This document shows, piece after piece, positions 16,681 to 28,184 of a stretch of DNA of 64,000 bases. A program made the position numbers and the translations under genes. The stretch's first letter is position 1. The number at the start of each line of letters is the position of its first letter. The notes beneath the pieces are model-generated. The model was given only the letters and a program-made list of their open reading frames with translations. It was not told the DNA's origin and ran no database searches. Source of the DNA: Acidobacteriota bacterium (GTDB taxonomy: Bacteria > Acidobacteriota > Blastocatellia > RBC074); assembly GCA_016710075.1 (NCBI GenBank), contig JADJLO010000018.1:1-64000 (forward strand), given 5' to 3'.

Positions 16681-17448
16681 TTACAAAGTGATCGTGCCGT
16701 CTTCGAGAGCAGTGAGCACCATCGGGCCATCTTCAGTGATCGCGATGGTATGCTCGAAGTGAGACGATGCCTTTCCATCCCGAGTCTTGACCGTCCAGCC
16801 GTCCGGGAGAACCTTCACTTCGAAGGTGCCTGCATTGACCATCGGTTCGATTGCGAGAACCCAGCCTTCTTTCAATTTTGGGCCGGTTCCCGGTCTGCCG
16901 TAGTTTGGGACCTGCGGATCCTCGTGCATTCTCTGACCGATGCCGTGGCCGCAGAAATCGCGGACAACTGAAAATCCTCGTTCTTCGACATATTCCTGAA
17001 CGGCGTATGAAACATCGTAGAGGCGATTGCCTGGAATCATCTTCTCGATTGCCTTGAAGAGAGAATCCCTGGTGGCCTCGATCAGTTTTTCGAGATCGGC
17101 ATCAATGCGGCCGACCGCGACGCTGATTGCGGCGTCTCCGACATAACCATCGAGAGTCGCGCCGCAGTCGATCTTGATGATGTCGCCGTCACGCAGTCTG
17201 CGGTCCGAAGGAATGCCGTGGACCACTTCATCGTTGACCGAGGCGCAGATCGAAGCGGGAAAACCGCGATATCCCTTGAAAGTCGGGTAAGCGCCGGCTG
17301 AACGGATCTTATGTTCGGCGTGTGCATCCAGCTCTCTGGTCGTGACTCCCGGCTCCACCATCTTTCGCAGATCGCGCAAAGTCTCGGCAACCACCTGACC
17401 AGCCCGTCTCATTCTCTCGATTTCACTGCGTGATTTACGAATAACCAT
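16681..17448 (-). CDS. map: Methionine aminopeptidase, type I
   Basis: 255 residues from MVIRKSRSEIERMRRAGQVV. It removes the initiator Met from nascent proteins. M24 pita-bread fold with metal ligands in IIKIDCGATLDGYVGDAAIS (two Asp), GHGIGQRMHEDPQVPNYG (His), AIEPMVNAG (Glu) and HFEHTIAITEDGPMVLT (Glu). The frame extends to 17493, touching adk, but the Met at 17448 matches the family start. It is placed between adk and infA as in many bacteria. Confidence 0.95.
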   Translation of the reverse strand: MVIRKSRSEIERMRRAGQVVAETLRDLRKMVEPGVTTRELDAHAEHKIRSAGAYPTFKGYRGFPASICASVNDEVVHGIPSDRRLRDGDIIKIDCGATLDGYVGDAAISVAVGRIDADLEKLIEATRDSLFKAIEKMIPGNRLYDVSYAVQEYVEERGFSVVRDFCGHGIGQRMHEDPQVPNYGRPGTGPKLKEGWVLAIEPMVNAGTFEVKVLPDGWTVKTRDGKASSHFEHTIAITEDGPMVLTALEDGTITL

Positions 17449-17493
17449 CAAGACCCAATCCGAGTTTACAATCTGCTGTGCCGGCAACGGCAA

Positions 17494-18150
17494 TCAGGAG
17501 GCGCTGAAGTCGATAAGCCCGCACATCTTTTCGAAGACCTGCTCGACAGGCAGATCACCCGGGACTTCGACAAGGCGTCCATCCTGGTTGTAGTAGTCGA
17601 CCAGGGGTGCGGTCGAGGCTTTGTAGGCTTCGAGCCTGCGAATTACGGTTTCAGCCGTATCGTCGCTTCGCTGCGCCAGCGGGGCTCCATCGACGTCGCA
17701 AATGCCTTCCTTCTGGGGAGGCCTGAAATAGACGTTATAAATCTCGCCGCACCTGGTGCAGGTGCGCCGCCCGGTGAGCCTTCTGAGCAGGGAATCCATG
17801 TGGACGATGACTCGCACAAAGACGATGCTCCTGTCCTGCTGCACGGCAAGGTCTTCGAGAAGCCGAGCCTGATTGAGATTCCGCGGATATCCGTCGAGGA
17901 TATAACCGCTGCTGCAATCATCTCTCGAAGTCCTCTCCTTGATCACCTCGGCAAGGATATCGTCGCTGACAAGATTGCCCGATGAGAGAATCCCTTTCAG
18001 CTCGCGGCCGAGTTCAGTATCCGACTGCGCCATCTCCCTCAGAATATCTCCGGTCGAAATCTGCGGGTAACCATATTTTTCAGAGAGCAAACGCGCCTGT
18101 GTCCCTTTGCCCGCGCCTGGAGCACCAATCATCACAATGATCTTCGACAT
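17494..18150 (-). CDS. adk: Adenylate kinase, zinc LID type
   Basis: 218 residues. It interconverts AMP, ADP and ATP. The P-loop is MIGAPGAGKGTQA, the AMP-binding region is YPQISTGDILREMAQSD, and DGYPRNLNQARLL is present. The LID domain has the Cys zinc site form (RRTCTRCGEIYNVYFRPPQK, then GICDVDG), typical outside Proteobacteria. It lies 55 bp after secY and its stop adjoins map. Confidence 0.96.
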   Translation of the reverse strand: MSKIIVMIGAPGAGKGTQARLLSEKYGYPQISTGDILREMAQSDTELGRELKGILSSGNLVSDDILAEVIKERTSRDDCSSGYILDGYPRNLNQARLLEDLAVQQDRSIVFVRVIVHMDSLLRRLTGRRTCTRCGEIYNVYFRPPQKEGICDVDGAPLAQRSDDTAETVIRRLEAYKASTAPLVDYYNQDGRLVEVPGDLPVEQVFEKMCGLIDFSAS

Positions 18151-18205
18151 TTCTTCAAGCCCGTATTATTTAGTATGACTTACTTCTGGCGCAGGGCTCG
18201 CGAAG

Positions 18206-19613
18206 TTACGATGTGGCGCGACGACCACGCAATCTGCCACCGCGGGATCCCAGAAATCCGTCATAGTGCCGCATCACCAGTTGAGCCTCGACCTGGCTGA
18301 TCGTATCCATTGCGACGCCAACCACGATCAGCAGGCTTGTTCCACCGAAATAGAAGGTGAATCCCAGTCCTGTCGGGATCCAACTCAATCCAGGGACATT
18401 CTCGATCAGCCTGTATAGAGACTCTCCGATAAACGGCAGATACTGCACTTTGAATCCGCTTATCATCAACTGTGGGATGAGACAGACAACTACAAGATAA
18501 AGAGCGCCGACAGTTGTCAGCCGGACGAGTATCGAATTGAGATAATCGCCGGTTCTTTTTCCAGGACGAATCCCGGGAATAAACGCTCCTTGTTTGCGCA
18601 GGTTTTCGGCCACTTCGTCGGCATTGAAGACTATCGAAACATAGAAAAATGCGAAAATAATGATGAGGGCCACAAAAAGTGCCTCATATACCGGATGGCC
18701 GCCGCCAAGCCACTGGTTGACTTTCTGGAGCCAGCCCCAGGTGCCGAAAGTTGATATTGTCTGGGGAATTGCCAGCACCGATGAAGCGAAGATGACCGGG
18801 ATCACACCTGCGATATTGACCTTCAAAGGCAAGTGGGACGATTGCGTGGCAACCATCTGCCTGCCGACCATGCGCCGTGTATGGTTGGTGGGAACTTTCC
18901 TTGTCCCACGTTCAAAAAAGACTATGCCGGCTGTGATGATGAGCATCACCAAAAGGAGCACGATGACAAAAAGCGCCGAAGCGGGATCCTGAACTTTTTT
19001 GAATCAGCTGCTGGGAAGCCCTCGGAATGCCGACGACAATGCCGGCGAAAATCAAAAGGCTGATCCCGTTTCCGATGCCGCGCTCGGTGATCTGTTCGCC
19101 GACCCACATAATGAACATGGTTCCGGCCGTCATCGTGACCGTTGAAAGGATGATAAACCAGACGCTCCCGCCGCCAAGCACCAGACCCGGCTGGCGCTGT
19201 AGCCAGGAAGAAATTCCAACACCCTGCACAATGCAAAGCAGGACGGTCAGATACCGTGTGTACTGTGTGATCTTGCGGCGCCCGAGTTCTCCCTCCTCCT
19301 GGATCTTCTTCAGTGAAGGATAGACCGAAGTCATCAACTGAAGAATGATCGAAGAGGTGATGTAAGGCATGATTCCGAGTGCGAAGACCGAAATCCGGCG
19401 AAGATTGCCGCCCGAGAAAAGGGCCATTACGCCAAACAGGTTTCCGGCAGCCTGATCCCATAAAGCCTTGAGGGCTTCCTGGTCCACACCGGGCACCGGA
19501 ATGTGAATACCGGCGCGGTAGACAGCGAGCATACCCAAGGTGAACAGGACCCGCCTGCGCAAGTCGGGCACATTGAACATGTTGCGGATCGCGTTGATGA
19601 ATGCCTCAATCAT
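18206..19613 (-). CDS. secY: Preprotein translocase subunit SecY, frameshifted
   Basis: Channel subunit of the Sec translocon. The first frame (19613 to about 18990) starts MIEAFINAIRNMFNVPDLRR and includes the plug region VPGVDQEALKALWDQ and ALGIMPYITSSIILQLM. The second frame (to 18206) includes the cytosolic loop RGTRKVPTNHTRRMVGRQMV, IRPGKRTGDYLNSILVRLT and the C-terminus SQVEAQLVMRHYDGFLGSRG. One base change near 18990 joins them; total about 468 residues with ten helices expected. Because SecY is essential, the break is most likely a sequence error. Confidence 0.94.
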
Positions 19614-19690
19614 ATAAAAACCCTGAACCTAGAAGACTAATTCGGAGACTGATTCAGCCCGGAAGACCTTTGCTAAGTGGGCGAGATTCT

Positions 19691-20170
19691 CTAGGCGAGA
19701 GCCTCTGCCTTGCTGTTGGAGAGAACCTCCACCTTGCCGCCGGCAGCCTCGATCTTCTGCTTCGCGGTGGCGCTGAATCTGTGAACCGACACATTCAGCG
19801 ATTTCTTCAAGTCGCCCTGCCCGAGCACGACGACGGCTTCCTGCTTCGACTTGCGCACGAGACCGATCTCGACCAGAGCCTCAGGCGTCACGGTTGAGCC
19901 GGCTTCGAACATCTTTTCAAGATCAGCAAGATTCACTTCGGCCCATTCGCGCTTGAAGATATTGGTGAAGCCGCGTTTCGGCAGACGGCGATGGAGCGGC
20001 ATCTGTCCGCCTTCAAAGCCACGCTTGCCCGAATAACCCGAGCGGGATTTCTGTCCTTTATTGCCGCGCCCGGCAGTTTTGCCGAGCCCTGATCCAGGCC
20101 CTCGACCCACACGCTTCTTCTTGTGTGTTGCGCCTGCAGGAGCTTTCAGGTTGTTCAAACCAATAGCCAT
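19691..20170 (-). CDS. rplO: Ribosomal protein L15
   Basis: 159 residues, MAIGLNNLKAPAGATHKKKR, then the Gly/Arg-rich VGRGPGSGLGKTAGRGNKGQ and KSRSGYSGKRGFEGGQMPLH characteristic of L15. The globular C-terminal part is intact (VEIGLVRKSKQEAVVVLGQG). It precedes secY as usual. Confidence 0.96.
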   Translation of the reverse strand: MAIGLNNLKAPAGATHKKKRVGRGPGSGLGKTAGRGNKGQKSRSGYSGKRGFEGGQMPLHRRLPKRGFTNIFKREWAEVNLADLEKMFEAGSTVTPEALVEIGLVRKSKQEAVVVLGQGDLKKSLNVSVHRFSATAKQKIEAAGGKVEVLSNSKAEALA

Positions 20171-20266
20171 TGTTATTCCTCAAAAAATCACCTGACGATG
20201 ATCAAAAACGGTGCGCGGCTCCAGAAACACGAGTCCGGGGCGCGCACGCCAGGATAATGCCGATAT

Positions 20267-20452
20267 TTACGCTACTATTCGCAGCAGATGCGGAATCTTC
20301 GCAACCATTCCACGGATCGAAGCGTCGTCCGGCCGCTCGACAATCTGGTTAAGTTTGGTGAAACCCAGACTGCGGACGATGACCTTGTGCTTCTCAGGTG
20401 TGGCGATTGCACTGCGATACCATTGAATCCTGATCTTGTTATCATTCGCCAT
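20267..20452 (-). CDS. rpmD: Ribosomal protein L30
   Basis: 61 residues, MANDNKIRIQWYRSAIATPE and KHKVIVRSLGFTKLNQIVER. The short bacterial L30 form, two bases after the rpsE stop. The 96 bp to rplO contain no further gene. Confidence 0.93.
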   Translation of the reverse strand: MANDNKIRIQWYRSAIATPEKHKVIVRSLGFTKLNQIVERPDDASIRGMVAKIPHLLRIVA

Positions 20453-20454
20453 GA

Positions 20455-20952
20455 CTACAGCTCCTCCACGGTACGGCCACGGAGGCGCGCGACCTCTTCA
20501 CGGCTCTTCATTCTGCTCAGAGCATCGAATGTGGCTCTGATGACGTTATGCGGATTGTTTGATCCGAGACTTTTGGTGAGAATGTTGCTCACCCCGACGG
20601 CATTCATGACCGCACGGACTGCTCCGCCGGCGATGACTCCCGTGCCTTCGGCGGCCGGTTTGAGCATGACTCTGCCGGCGCCGAACTCTCCGACTATCGG
20701 ATGTGGCAGTGTGGATCCGGACAGCGGCACACGCATCAGGTTGCGCTTGGCCGACTCAATCGCCTTGCGAATTGCCTGGGGCACTTCCTTTGCTTTGCCG
20801 GTTCCGAAACCGACGATGCCGTTCTGATCGCCAATGACGACCAGCGCGGCGAATGAAAGGTTTTTGCCTCCCTTGACCACTTTCGTGACGCGGTTGATTG
20901 AAATCACCTGATCTTTCAAATCAAGCCCGTCAGCAATAATTCTATCCATCAT
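20455..20952 (-). CDS. rpsE: Ribosomal protein S5
   Basis: 165 residues. The double-stranded RNA-binding N-terminal domain (VISINRVTKVVKGGKNLSFA and ALVVIGDQNGIVGFGTGKAK) is followed by the C-terminal motifs GTGVIAGGAVRAVMNAVGVS and LGSNNPHNVIRATFDALSRM. S5 shapes the decoding site and mRNA entry. Intact. Confidence 0.97.
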   Translation of the reverse strand: MMDRIIADGLDLKDQVISINRVTKVVKGGKNLSFAALVVIGDQNGIVGFGTGKAKEVPQAIRKAIESAKRNLMRVPLSGSTLPHPIVGEFGAGRVMLKPAAEGTGVIAGGAVRAVMNAVGVSNILTKSLGSNNPHNVIRATFDALSRMKSREEVARLRGRTVEEL

Positions 20953-20992
20953 TCAAGACTCTCCTGAATTCCGCGGTCAGCTTTAATGACCT

Positions 20993-21352
20993 TTAGAACT
21001 GCAAGCCCGCTTCGCGCGCGGCTTCAGCCAATGCTTTGACACGACCGTGATAAATGTATCCGCCACGATCGAAAACTACCTGCTCGATGCCCTTGTCCTT
21101 TGCCCGGCCGGCGATCAACGTGCCGATCGACTTGGCGGCATCGATATTTCCGCCGTTTCCAACGCCCGCGTTCTTTTCCGTGCTCGAAGCCGAGCAGAGT
21201 GTGACTCCGTTGCCGTCATCGATCAACTGGGCATAAATATGATTGACGCTGCGGAAGACGGCCAGCCTCGGCCGCTGTGCAGATCCTTTAACGCTCTTAC
21301 GGATGCGCGAATGAACCGCGCGCCGTTGATCCTGTCTTGATTTCTTCGCCAT
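20993..21352 (-). CDS. rplR: Ribosomal protein L18
   Basis: 119 residues from MAKKSRQDQRRAVHSRIRKS. Signature segments are QRPRLAVFRSVNHIYAQLID, GRAKDKGIEQVVFDRGGYIY and HGRVKALAEAAREAGLQF. The frame reaches 21400, but the Met at 21352 is the family start. L18 binds 5S rRNA. Confidence 0.96.
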   Translation of the reverse strand: MAKKSRQDQRRAVHSRIRKSVKGSAQRPRLAVFRSVNHIYAQLIDDGNGVTLCSASSTEKNAGVGNGGNIDAAKSIGTLIAGRAKDKGIEQVVFDRGGYIYHGRVKALAEAAREAGLQF

Positions 21353-21445
21353 ATGAAAATTTTCCTTGTCGGCGTCAAACGATGTGCCAGTCCTGGGCAC
21401 CTTCGTCCGACATTCAGGATAATGTAATTGCCGGGCATCCGCCCA

Positions 21446-22001
21446 TTACTTGCCGGTCTTGCCGGGTTTGAGTTTCATCGGACGGTCCGCGTATCGAACC
21501 CCCTTGCCCTTGTAGGCATCGGGTTTGCGCAGCTTTGTGCATGTTGGCCGCAACCTGACCCAGCAGGTGCTTGTCGATGGCCGAAAGCGTGATCGTCGTC
21601 TGATACTGTGTGATCGTCCGCGTCAGCTTCTCGACTTTTGCGGAGACACCTTCCGGGAGAACGAACTCGATCAAATGGGAATACCCGAGCGAGAAGACTA
21701 TCGCCCGGCCCTTGAGATCAGCCTTGTAACCGACTCCGACAAGATCCATCTCCTGGGAGAAGCCTGTCGAAACCCCGGTCACGGCATTTGCCACCAGCGC
21801 ACGGGCCGTCCCATGAATGGCCGTATACTGGTCATTCTGGCGCTCGGCCGTGAGCTTGCCCTCTTCCATTTTGAATGTGACTCCATCAGGAATCGGCGTG
21901 CTCAGCTTGCCTTTCGGCCCCTGAACTTCAACCACCGACCCGTTGATCGAGATCTTGACATCCTTGGGAACATCTATGATTTTTTTACCAACTCGTGACA
22001 T
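21446..22001 (-). CDS. rplF: Ribosomal protein L6, frameshifted
   Basis: The first frame MSRVGKKIIDVPKDVKISIN runs through KADLKGRAIVFSLGYSHLIE to DKHLLGQVAANMHK. The expected tail K-L-R-K-P-D-A-Y-K-G-K-G-V-R-Y then lies in another frame, and its stop is TAA at 21446-21448 after KPGKTGK. The shift is near 21533. Joined length is about 185 residues, normal for L6. The break is probably a sequence error. Confidence 0.94.
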
Positions 22002-22090
22002 AAGCCATCCCGTATTTTTGACAGCGGGTAATCGGATGCATCCAGCGGGGCGGCCCGTGGCCGCACCTTTGAAAGCAATCCGGCTACCGG

Positions 22091-22489
<399 letters not shown>

Positions 22490-22514
22490 AACTGTTTCTC
22501 TCTTAACCTGAGTG

Positions 22515-22602
22515 TCTGATGAGTTCAAAGTTTAATGTTTAAAGTTTAAAGTGGTGAGTCCGATACTCCCTTTAAACTTTATCCTTTGAACTTTAAACCT
22601 AA
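22515..22602. repeat. AAAGTTT heptad inverted repeat between rpsZ and rpsH
   Basis: Left arm units (GTTCAAAGTTTAATGTTTAA, then AGTTTAAAGT) and right arm units (CTTTAAACTTTATCCTTTGA, then ACTTTAAAC) face each other around GGTGAGTCCGATACTCCC. It is the same word family as at 37588-37811 and 47163-47252. Confidence 0.75.
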
Positions 22603-22605
22603 TAT

Positions 22606-22791
22606 TTACCAGCTCGATTTGGTCACACCGGGGATCTGGCCGTCAAGCGCAAGCTGACGGAAACAGATACGGCAAACATTGAACTTGCGCAGGTAGGCCC
22701 GCGGACGTCCGCAACGTTTGCAGCGGTTGTAACCTCTAACCTTGAACTTCGGCCTCCGGCTGGCCTGAACCATCTTCGATGTCTTTGCCAT
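22606..22791 (-). CDS. rpsZ: Ribosomal protein S14, type Z
   Basis: 61 residues, the short zinc-binding S14. MAKTSKMVQASRRPKFKVRG is followed by the zinc knuckle CKRCGRPRAYLRKFNVCRIC and the end GQIPGVTKSSW. Intact, between rplE and rpsH. Confidence 0.97.
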   Translation of the reverse strand: MAKTSKMVQASRRPKFKVRGYNRCKRCGRPRAYLRKFNVCRICFRQLALDGQIPGVTKSSW

Positions 22792-22862
22792 AATCTTTGA
22801 TCTTTGCTTTATCTTTGCATTGATGATGAGGTTGCGGGCATCGGCTCCCGCGACCTGATTAC

Positions 22863-23404
22863 TTACTGCCTGAACGGCATGCCCATATGACGAAGGAGCG
22901 AGCGGGCTTCCTCGTCGTTTTTAGCCGTGGTTACGATGCAGACGTTCATACCGCGCGCCTTGTCGATCTTACCGAAATCGATTTCGGGGAAGATCAGCTG
23001 ATCGCGCAGCCCGATGGTGTAGTTGCCTCGGCCGTCAAAAGCCTTCGGCGAAACACCCCGGAAGTCGCGGACGCGTGGCAGCGCGATGCCGACAAACCGG
23101 TCCAGGAATTCCACATCCTGTCGCCCCGCAGCGTGACCATCGTGCCGATGCTCATGCCCTCGCGGAGCTTGAACGCGGCAATCGACTTCTTCGCCTTGGT
23201 GACCACCGGCTTCTGGCCGGCAACCGTTGTCAGATCATTGACGGCGGCGTCGATCACCTTGTTGTTCTGTATCGCCTCACCCAGACCCATATTGATAACG
23301 ATCTTTTCGAGCCTGGGGATGCTCATCGGATTGGTGTAGCCAAATTCCTTGGCCAGCGCCGGAGCAATCTCTTTAATGTATTTTTCTTTTAGTCGTGCAG
23401 CCAT
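22863..23404 (-). CDS. rplE: Ribosomal protein L5, frameshifted
   Basis: The first frame from 23404 gives MAARLKEKYIKEIAPALAKE, RLEKIVINMGLGEAIQNNKV and VTKAKKSIAAFKLREGMSIG to about 23110. The second frame supplies MEFLDRFVGIALPRVRDFRG, KAFDGRGNYTIGLRDQLIFP and the C-terminus SLLRHMGMPFRQ. One base change joins them into about 180 residues. L5 binds 5S rRNA and is essential, so the break is likely an error. Confidence 0.94.
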
Positions 23405-23477
23405 CTTTTTTAAGAATCGAGATTCGGGATCGCGGATCGGAAGATCTCAGAAGCCCCGCCTCTCACCTCTCCTTATG

Positions 23478-23798
<321 letters not shown>

Positions 23799-23827
23799 AA
23801 TTGCCTCACCGGCCTTCGCCCCGGTTA

Positions 23828-24196
23828 TCAGATGACCTCGGGAGCGAGGCTCACAATCTTCATAAAGCCGCGTTCGCGAAGCTCGCGAGCCACGGGGCCG
23901 AAAACGCGCGTGCCGATCGGTTCGCCGTCCGGCTTGATCAGGACGGCGGCATTCTGATCGAAACGAATGTAGGTACCGTCCTTGCGGCGGACCTCCTTGC
24001 GTGTCCGAACGATCACCGCTTTGACCACCTGCTTCTTCTTCACGGTGCCGTCCGGATTAGCCTCCTTGACCGACGCCGTAATGACATCGCCGACGCTGGC
24101 GCGACGCCCGGTGTTGCCGCCGAGGGGCAGAATCATTGCAATCTTCTTTGCCCCGGAGTTGTCGGCGACGTCCAGAATGGAACGCATTTGAACCAT
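23828..24196 (-). CDS. rplN: Ribosomal protein L14
   Basis: 122 residues, the universal length. MVQMRSILDVADNSGAKKIA, VIVRTRKEVRRKDGTYIRFD and the C-terminus RELRERGFMKIVSLAPEVI are diagnostic. Intact. Confidence 0.97.
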   Translation of the reverse strand: MVQMRSILDVADNSGAKKIAMILPLGGNTGRRASVGDVITASVKEANPDGTVKKKQVVKAVIVRTRKEVRRKDGTYIRFDQNAAVLIKPDGEPIGTRVFGPVARELRERGFMKIVSLAPEVI

Positions 24197-24288
24197 AATA
24201 AATCTCCAGCTTGATGCTTATTGCGAAATGGTTGATGCCGGTGTCCATTGCAGGACCGCCCGGAACCAGGCATCGAGCATTTACCTTC

Positions 24289-24612
24289 CTACTTGCTAGC
24301 TTTCCTCAGGACCTCGACAACACGCCATCGTTTGCGTGCAGAAAGAGGCCGTGTCTCCACAATACGCACCAGATCTCCGGACGAAACGCCCTCGATTTCA
24401 TTGTGCGCCATGAATTTCGTACGGCGGCGGACATAACGCTTGTAGACCGGGTGTTTGACCAGCCGGTCAACGCGGACGACCACGCTCTTCTGCATGGCAT
24501 CGCTGGTGACAATGCCGATCTTCTCGGTGCGACGCCCGCGATCCGCATCGGCGGCGACGGCCGCGACTGCTGCTGCCGGTTCCTGATTTTCCTTGATCTC
24601 TATCTCTTCCAT
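24289..24612 (-). CDS. rpsQ: Ribosomal protein S17
   Basis: 107 residues. An acidic/alanine-rich N-terminal extension (MEEIEIKENQEPAAAVAAVA) precedes the OB-fold: KIGIVTSDAMQKSVVVRVDR and HPVYKRYVRRRTKFMAHNEI. The extension is longer than in E. coli S17 (84 residues). The end TRPLSARKRWRVVEVL is typical. Intact. Confidence 0.95.
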   Translation of the reverse strand: MEEIEIKENQEPAAAVAAVAADADRGRRTEKIGIVTSDAMQKSVVVRVDRLVKHPVYKRYVRRRTKFMAHNEIEGVSSGDLVRIVETRPLSARKRWRVVEVLRKASK

Positions 24613-24629
24613 ATTAGCTTCCGTTGAGT

Positions 24630-24832
24630 CTATTTCTCTATGCCCAGTGCGCGACCACGCAGAATCGTCTTGAGGCGCGACAGTTCCTTGTTCTCGGCGC
24701 GGATTTTCTTGACCGTATCGGTATCGCCGAGTGCTTTTTTAAAGTTGAGACGGAAGAGGGATTCCTTGATCTCGGCAATGCGTTTGATCAACTCTTCGCT
24801 CGAAGTCTCGCGAATTTTGTCCAGCTTGTGGT

Positions 24833-24836
<4 letters not shown>
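24630..24836 (-). CDS. rpmC: Ribosomal protein L29
   Basis: 68 residues, two-helix protein. MNHKLDKIRETSSEELIKRI, LFRLNFKKALGDTDTVKKIR and LSRLKTILRGR match L29. It overlaps the rplP stop by 4 bp, showing translational coupling. Confidence 0.95.
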
Positions 24837-25270
<434 letters not shown>

Positions 25271-25337
25271 TGTTTAGCTCTCACTTTGCAGCGGATAACC
25301 GGGCCGCGGTACTAACGGCTCCGATCGTCACTGCTGA

Positions 25338-25999
<662 letters not shown>

Positions 26000-26016
26000 T
26001 GCCAAAAATCTCTAAC

Positions 26017-26433
26017 TTATTCAGCGGCTTCGGTCGCCGCTGCGATTCGTTTGCTCTTCGTCCTTTGCGTCTTCTCTCGCTTGTCGCTGGAGACGACGAC
26101 GATCAGATGGCTGTAATGGCGCCGCTCGCGATAGGCTCTTCCCATCGGGGCCGGCCGCACGCGGCGACGAAACTTGGTCGTGCCGGTGTTTGCGTAACAC
26201 TCTTTTACCCAGAGCTCGTCGACGTCGACCAGAACATTTTCCAGCTGAGCCAGCTGCTCGGCGTTGGCGCGCGCTGATTCGAGCACCTTGAAAATAAGTC
26301 CGGCCGCGCGCTTGTTGGTGAAGCGCAGGAGCTCGCGGGCTTCGCTATAATTGAGGCCCCGGATGAGGTCCATCACAAGCCTTGCCTTCTGCGACGAAAT
26401 CTTGACGTTTTTTGCTTTCGCGATTGCTTCCAT
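26017..26433 (-). CDS. rplV: Ribosomal protein L22
   Basis: 138 residues. MEAIAKAKNVKISSQKARLV, DELWVKECYANTGTTKFRRR and PAPMGRAYRERRHYSHLIVV match L22, whose hairpin lines the exit tunnel. A Lys/Ala tail follows. Intact. Confidence 0.96.
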   Translation of the reverse strand: MEAIAKAKNVKISSQKARLVMDLIRGLNYSEARELLRFTNKRAAGLIFKVLESARANAEQLAQLENVLVDVDELWVKECYANTGTTKFRRRVRPAPMGRAYRERRHYSHLIVVVSSDKREKTQRTKSKRIAAATEAAE

Positions 26434-26531
26434 TGTTCAAACCTCTGCGAGCATTCAGCTTCAGATCTCCTCCCCCGCTGGGGACAGGTCCGGTCATCAA
26501 GGCCGGGATGGCGCTGAATGCCGCCAGTATC

Positions 26532-26819
26532 TTATTTCTTGGCTCCCGAGGACTTCTCAGCCTTATCCGCGTGCCCTTTGAAAGTGCGCGTCGGGGCAAA
26601 CTCACCGAGCTTGTGTCCGACCATATTCTCCGTAACATAGACCGGGATGAACTTCTTTCCGTTGTGAACGGCGAGAGTGTGACCGACCATCTCCGGAAAA
26701 ATCGTCGAACGACGAGACCAGGTCTTGTGCACCTTTTTTTCGTTCGCCGCATTCATCCTCTCGATCGCTTTGAGCAGGTGATTGTCGATGAATGGGCCTT
26801 TTTTGACTGAACGTGCCAT
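26532..26819 (-). CDS. rpsS: Ribosomal protein S19
   Basis: 95 residues. MARSVKKGPFIDNHLLKAIE, IFPEMVGHTLAVHNGKKFIP and VYVTENMVGHKLGEFAPTRT are the family signatures. S19 is in the 30S head near S13. Intact. Confidence 0.97.
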   Translation of the reverse strand: MARSVKKGPFIDNHLLKAIERMNAANEKKVHKTWSRRSTIFPEMVGHTLAVHNGKKFIPVYVTENMVGHKLGEFAPTRTFKGHADKAEKSSGAKK

Positions 26820-26869
26820 AGTTTTATCTCAAATCCCGGATGTCAAAACCCAGCGCCGGGACTGTATTT

Positions 26870-27694
26870 TTACTTGTTCCTTCGTTTAACAATGAACTTG
26901 TCGGTACGCTTGTTGTTTCTCGTCTTGTAACCGCGGGTCGGCTGTCCCCAGGGGGTGACAGGGTGACGACCGCCGGATGTTTTACCTTCGCCGCCGCCGT
27001 GCGGATGGTCAACCGGGTTCATGGCGACACCGCGCACTGTCGGGCGTATGCCTTTCCAGCGTGTGCGGCCGGCCTTGCCGATCGAGACGTTTTCGTGCTC
27101 GGCGTTGCCGACCTGGCCGATGGTCGCCATGCAGTCGACCGAGACCAGCCTGATCTCGCCCGAAGGCAGGCGGAGCTGAGCCATTCCCGTATCCCTCGCG
27201 ACGAGCTGCGCGAAACTTCCGGCGCTGCGGGCCATCTGACCGCCCTTGCCCGGCTTGAGCTCGATGTTGTGAATCATCGTGCCGAGCGGGATGTTCTTGA
27301 TCGGCAGAGCGTTGCCGGTGAGAATGTCCGATTCCGGGCCGGAGACGATCGACTGACCAACCTGCAGACCGGCCGGAGCGATAATGTAGCGCTTCTCACC
27401 ATCGGCATAATTGATCAGCGCAATGCGCGCTGAGCGATTCGGATCGTACTCAAGCGTCGCAACCTTCCCGGGAATCCCGACCTTGTCGCGCTTGAAATCG
27501 ACTATTCGATAATGGCGCTTGTGCCCGCCGCCGCGATGACGCACGGTAATCTTGCCCAGGTTGTTGCGGGCACTCGTGCGCTTCTTGCTGGTGAGCAGCG
27601 GTTTGTACGGCGTATCCGTCGTCAGCTCATCATTCGTCAGATAAGTCTGGTAGCGCCGGGCCGGACTTGTTGGTGTTAACTTTTTAATACCCAT
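26870..27694 (-). CDS. rplB: Ribosomal protein L2
   Basis: 274 residues, normal length. MGIKKLTPTSPARRYQTYLT, NLGKITVRHRGGGHKRHYRI and the conserved GVAMNPVDHPHGGGEGKTSG, which contains the His implicated in peptidyl-transferase function, are intact. It ends FIVKRRNK. Confidence 0.97.
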   Translation of the reverse strand: MGIKKLTPTSPARRYQTYLTNDELTTDTPYKPLLTSKKRTSARNNLGKITVRHRGGGHKRHYRIVDFKRDKVGIPGKVATLEYDPNRSARIALINYADGEKRYIIAPAGLQVGQSIVSGPESDILTGNALPIKNIPLGTMIHNIELKPGKGGQMARSAGSFAQLVARDTGMAQLRLPSGEIRLVSVDCMATIGQVGNAEHENVSIGKAGRTRWKGIRPTVRGVAMNPVDHPHGGGEGKTSGGRHPVTPWGQPTRGYKTRNNKRTDKFIVKRRNK

Positions 27695-27788
27695 CTTATC
27701 CTCTTAATCAACCGTCCTCTTAATCAACCGCGTATCACTGCAGAATGAAAGTTAATCGTTCTTCAGCGCTGTTCGCGGGTCCGATTCA

Positions 27789-28130
27789 CTAAATTGAATC
27801 CGCGTAATCGATCTGCTGGCCGGGTTTGAGCGTGACGTATGCCTTTCTCCAGTCCGGCTTTCGACCGACTGTCCGGCCGCGACGAACCTCTTTGCCCCGG
27901 TAATTGACCACGCGCACCTGATCGACTTTCACCTTGAAGATCGCTTCGACGGCGTCCTTGATGGCGTACTTGGTGGCGTTGTCTGCAACGCGGAAAGCGA
28001 GAACCTGACGATCGCGTTTGATGGTCTTCTTGTTCTTGCTGTCGCGGATGTCCTGAAGGCTCTCCTCCTTGAGGCGCAGCGCTTTTTCCGTAATCACCGG
28101 CGCTTTGAGAACATCCCAGATCGTTTTCAT
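27789..28130 (-). CDS. rplW: Ribosomal protein L23
   Basis: 113 residues. MKTIWDVLKAPVITEKALRL, RVADNATKYAIKDAVEAIFK and GRKPDWRKAYVTLKPGQQID match L23, the exit-site docking protein for trigger factor and SRP. A short Lys-rich insertion (DIRDSKNKKTIKRDRQ) is present after the first helix. Confidence 0.95.
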   Translation of the reverse strand: MKTIWDVLKAPVITEKALRLKEESLQDIRDSKNKKTIKRDRQVLAFRVADNATKYAIKDAVEAIFKVKVDQVRVVNYRGKEVRRGRTVGRKPDWRKAYVTLKPGQQIDYADSI

Positions 28131-28184
28131 AACAGTTTCCTCAGTTGGGCCGCTGCGTATAACGAGCGGCCAATTGCTTCAAAA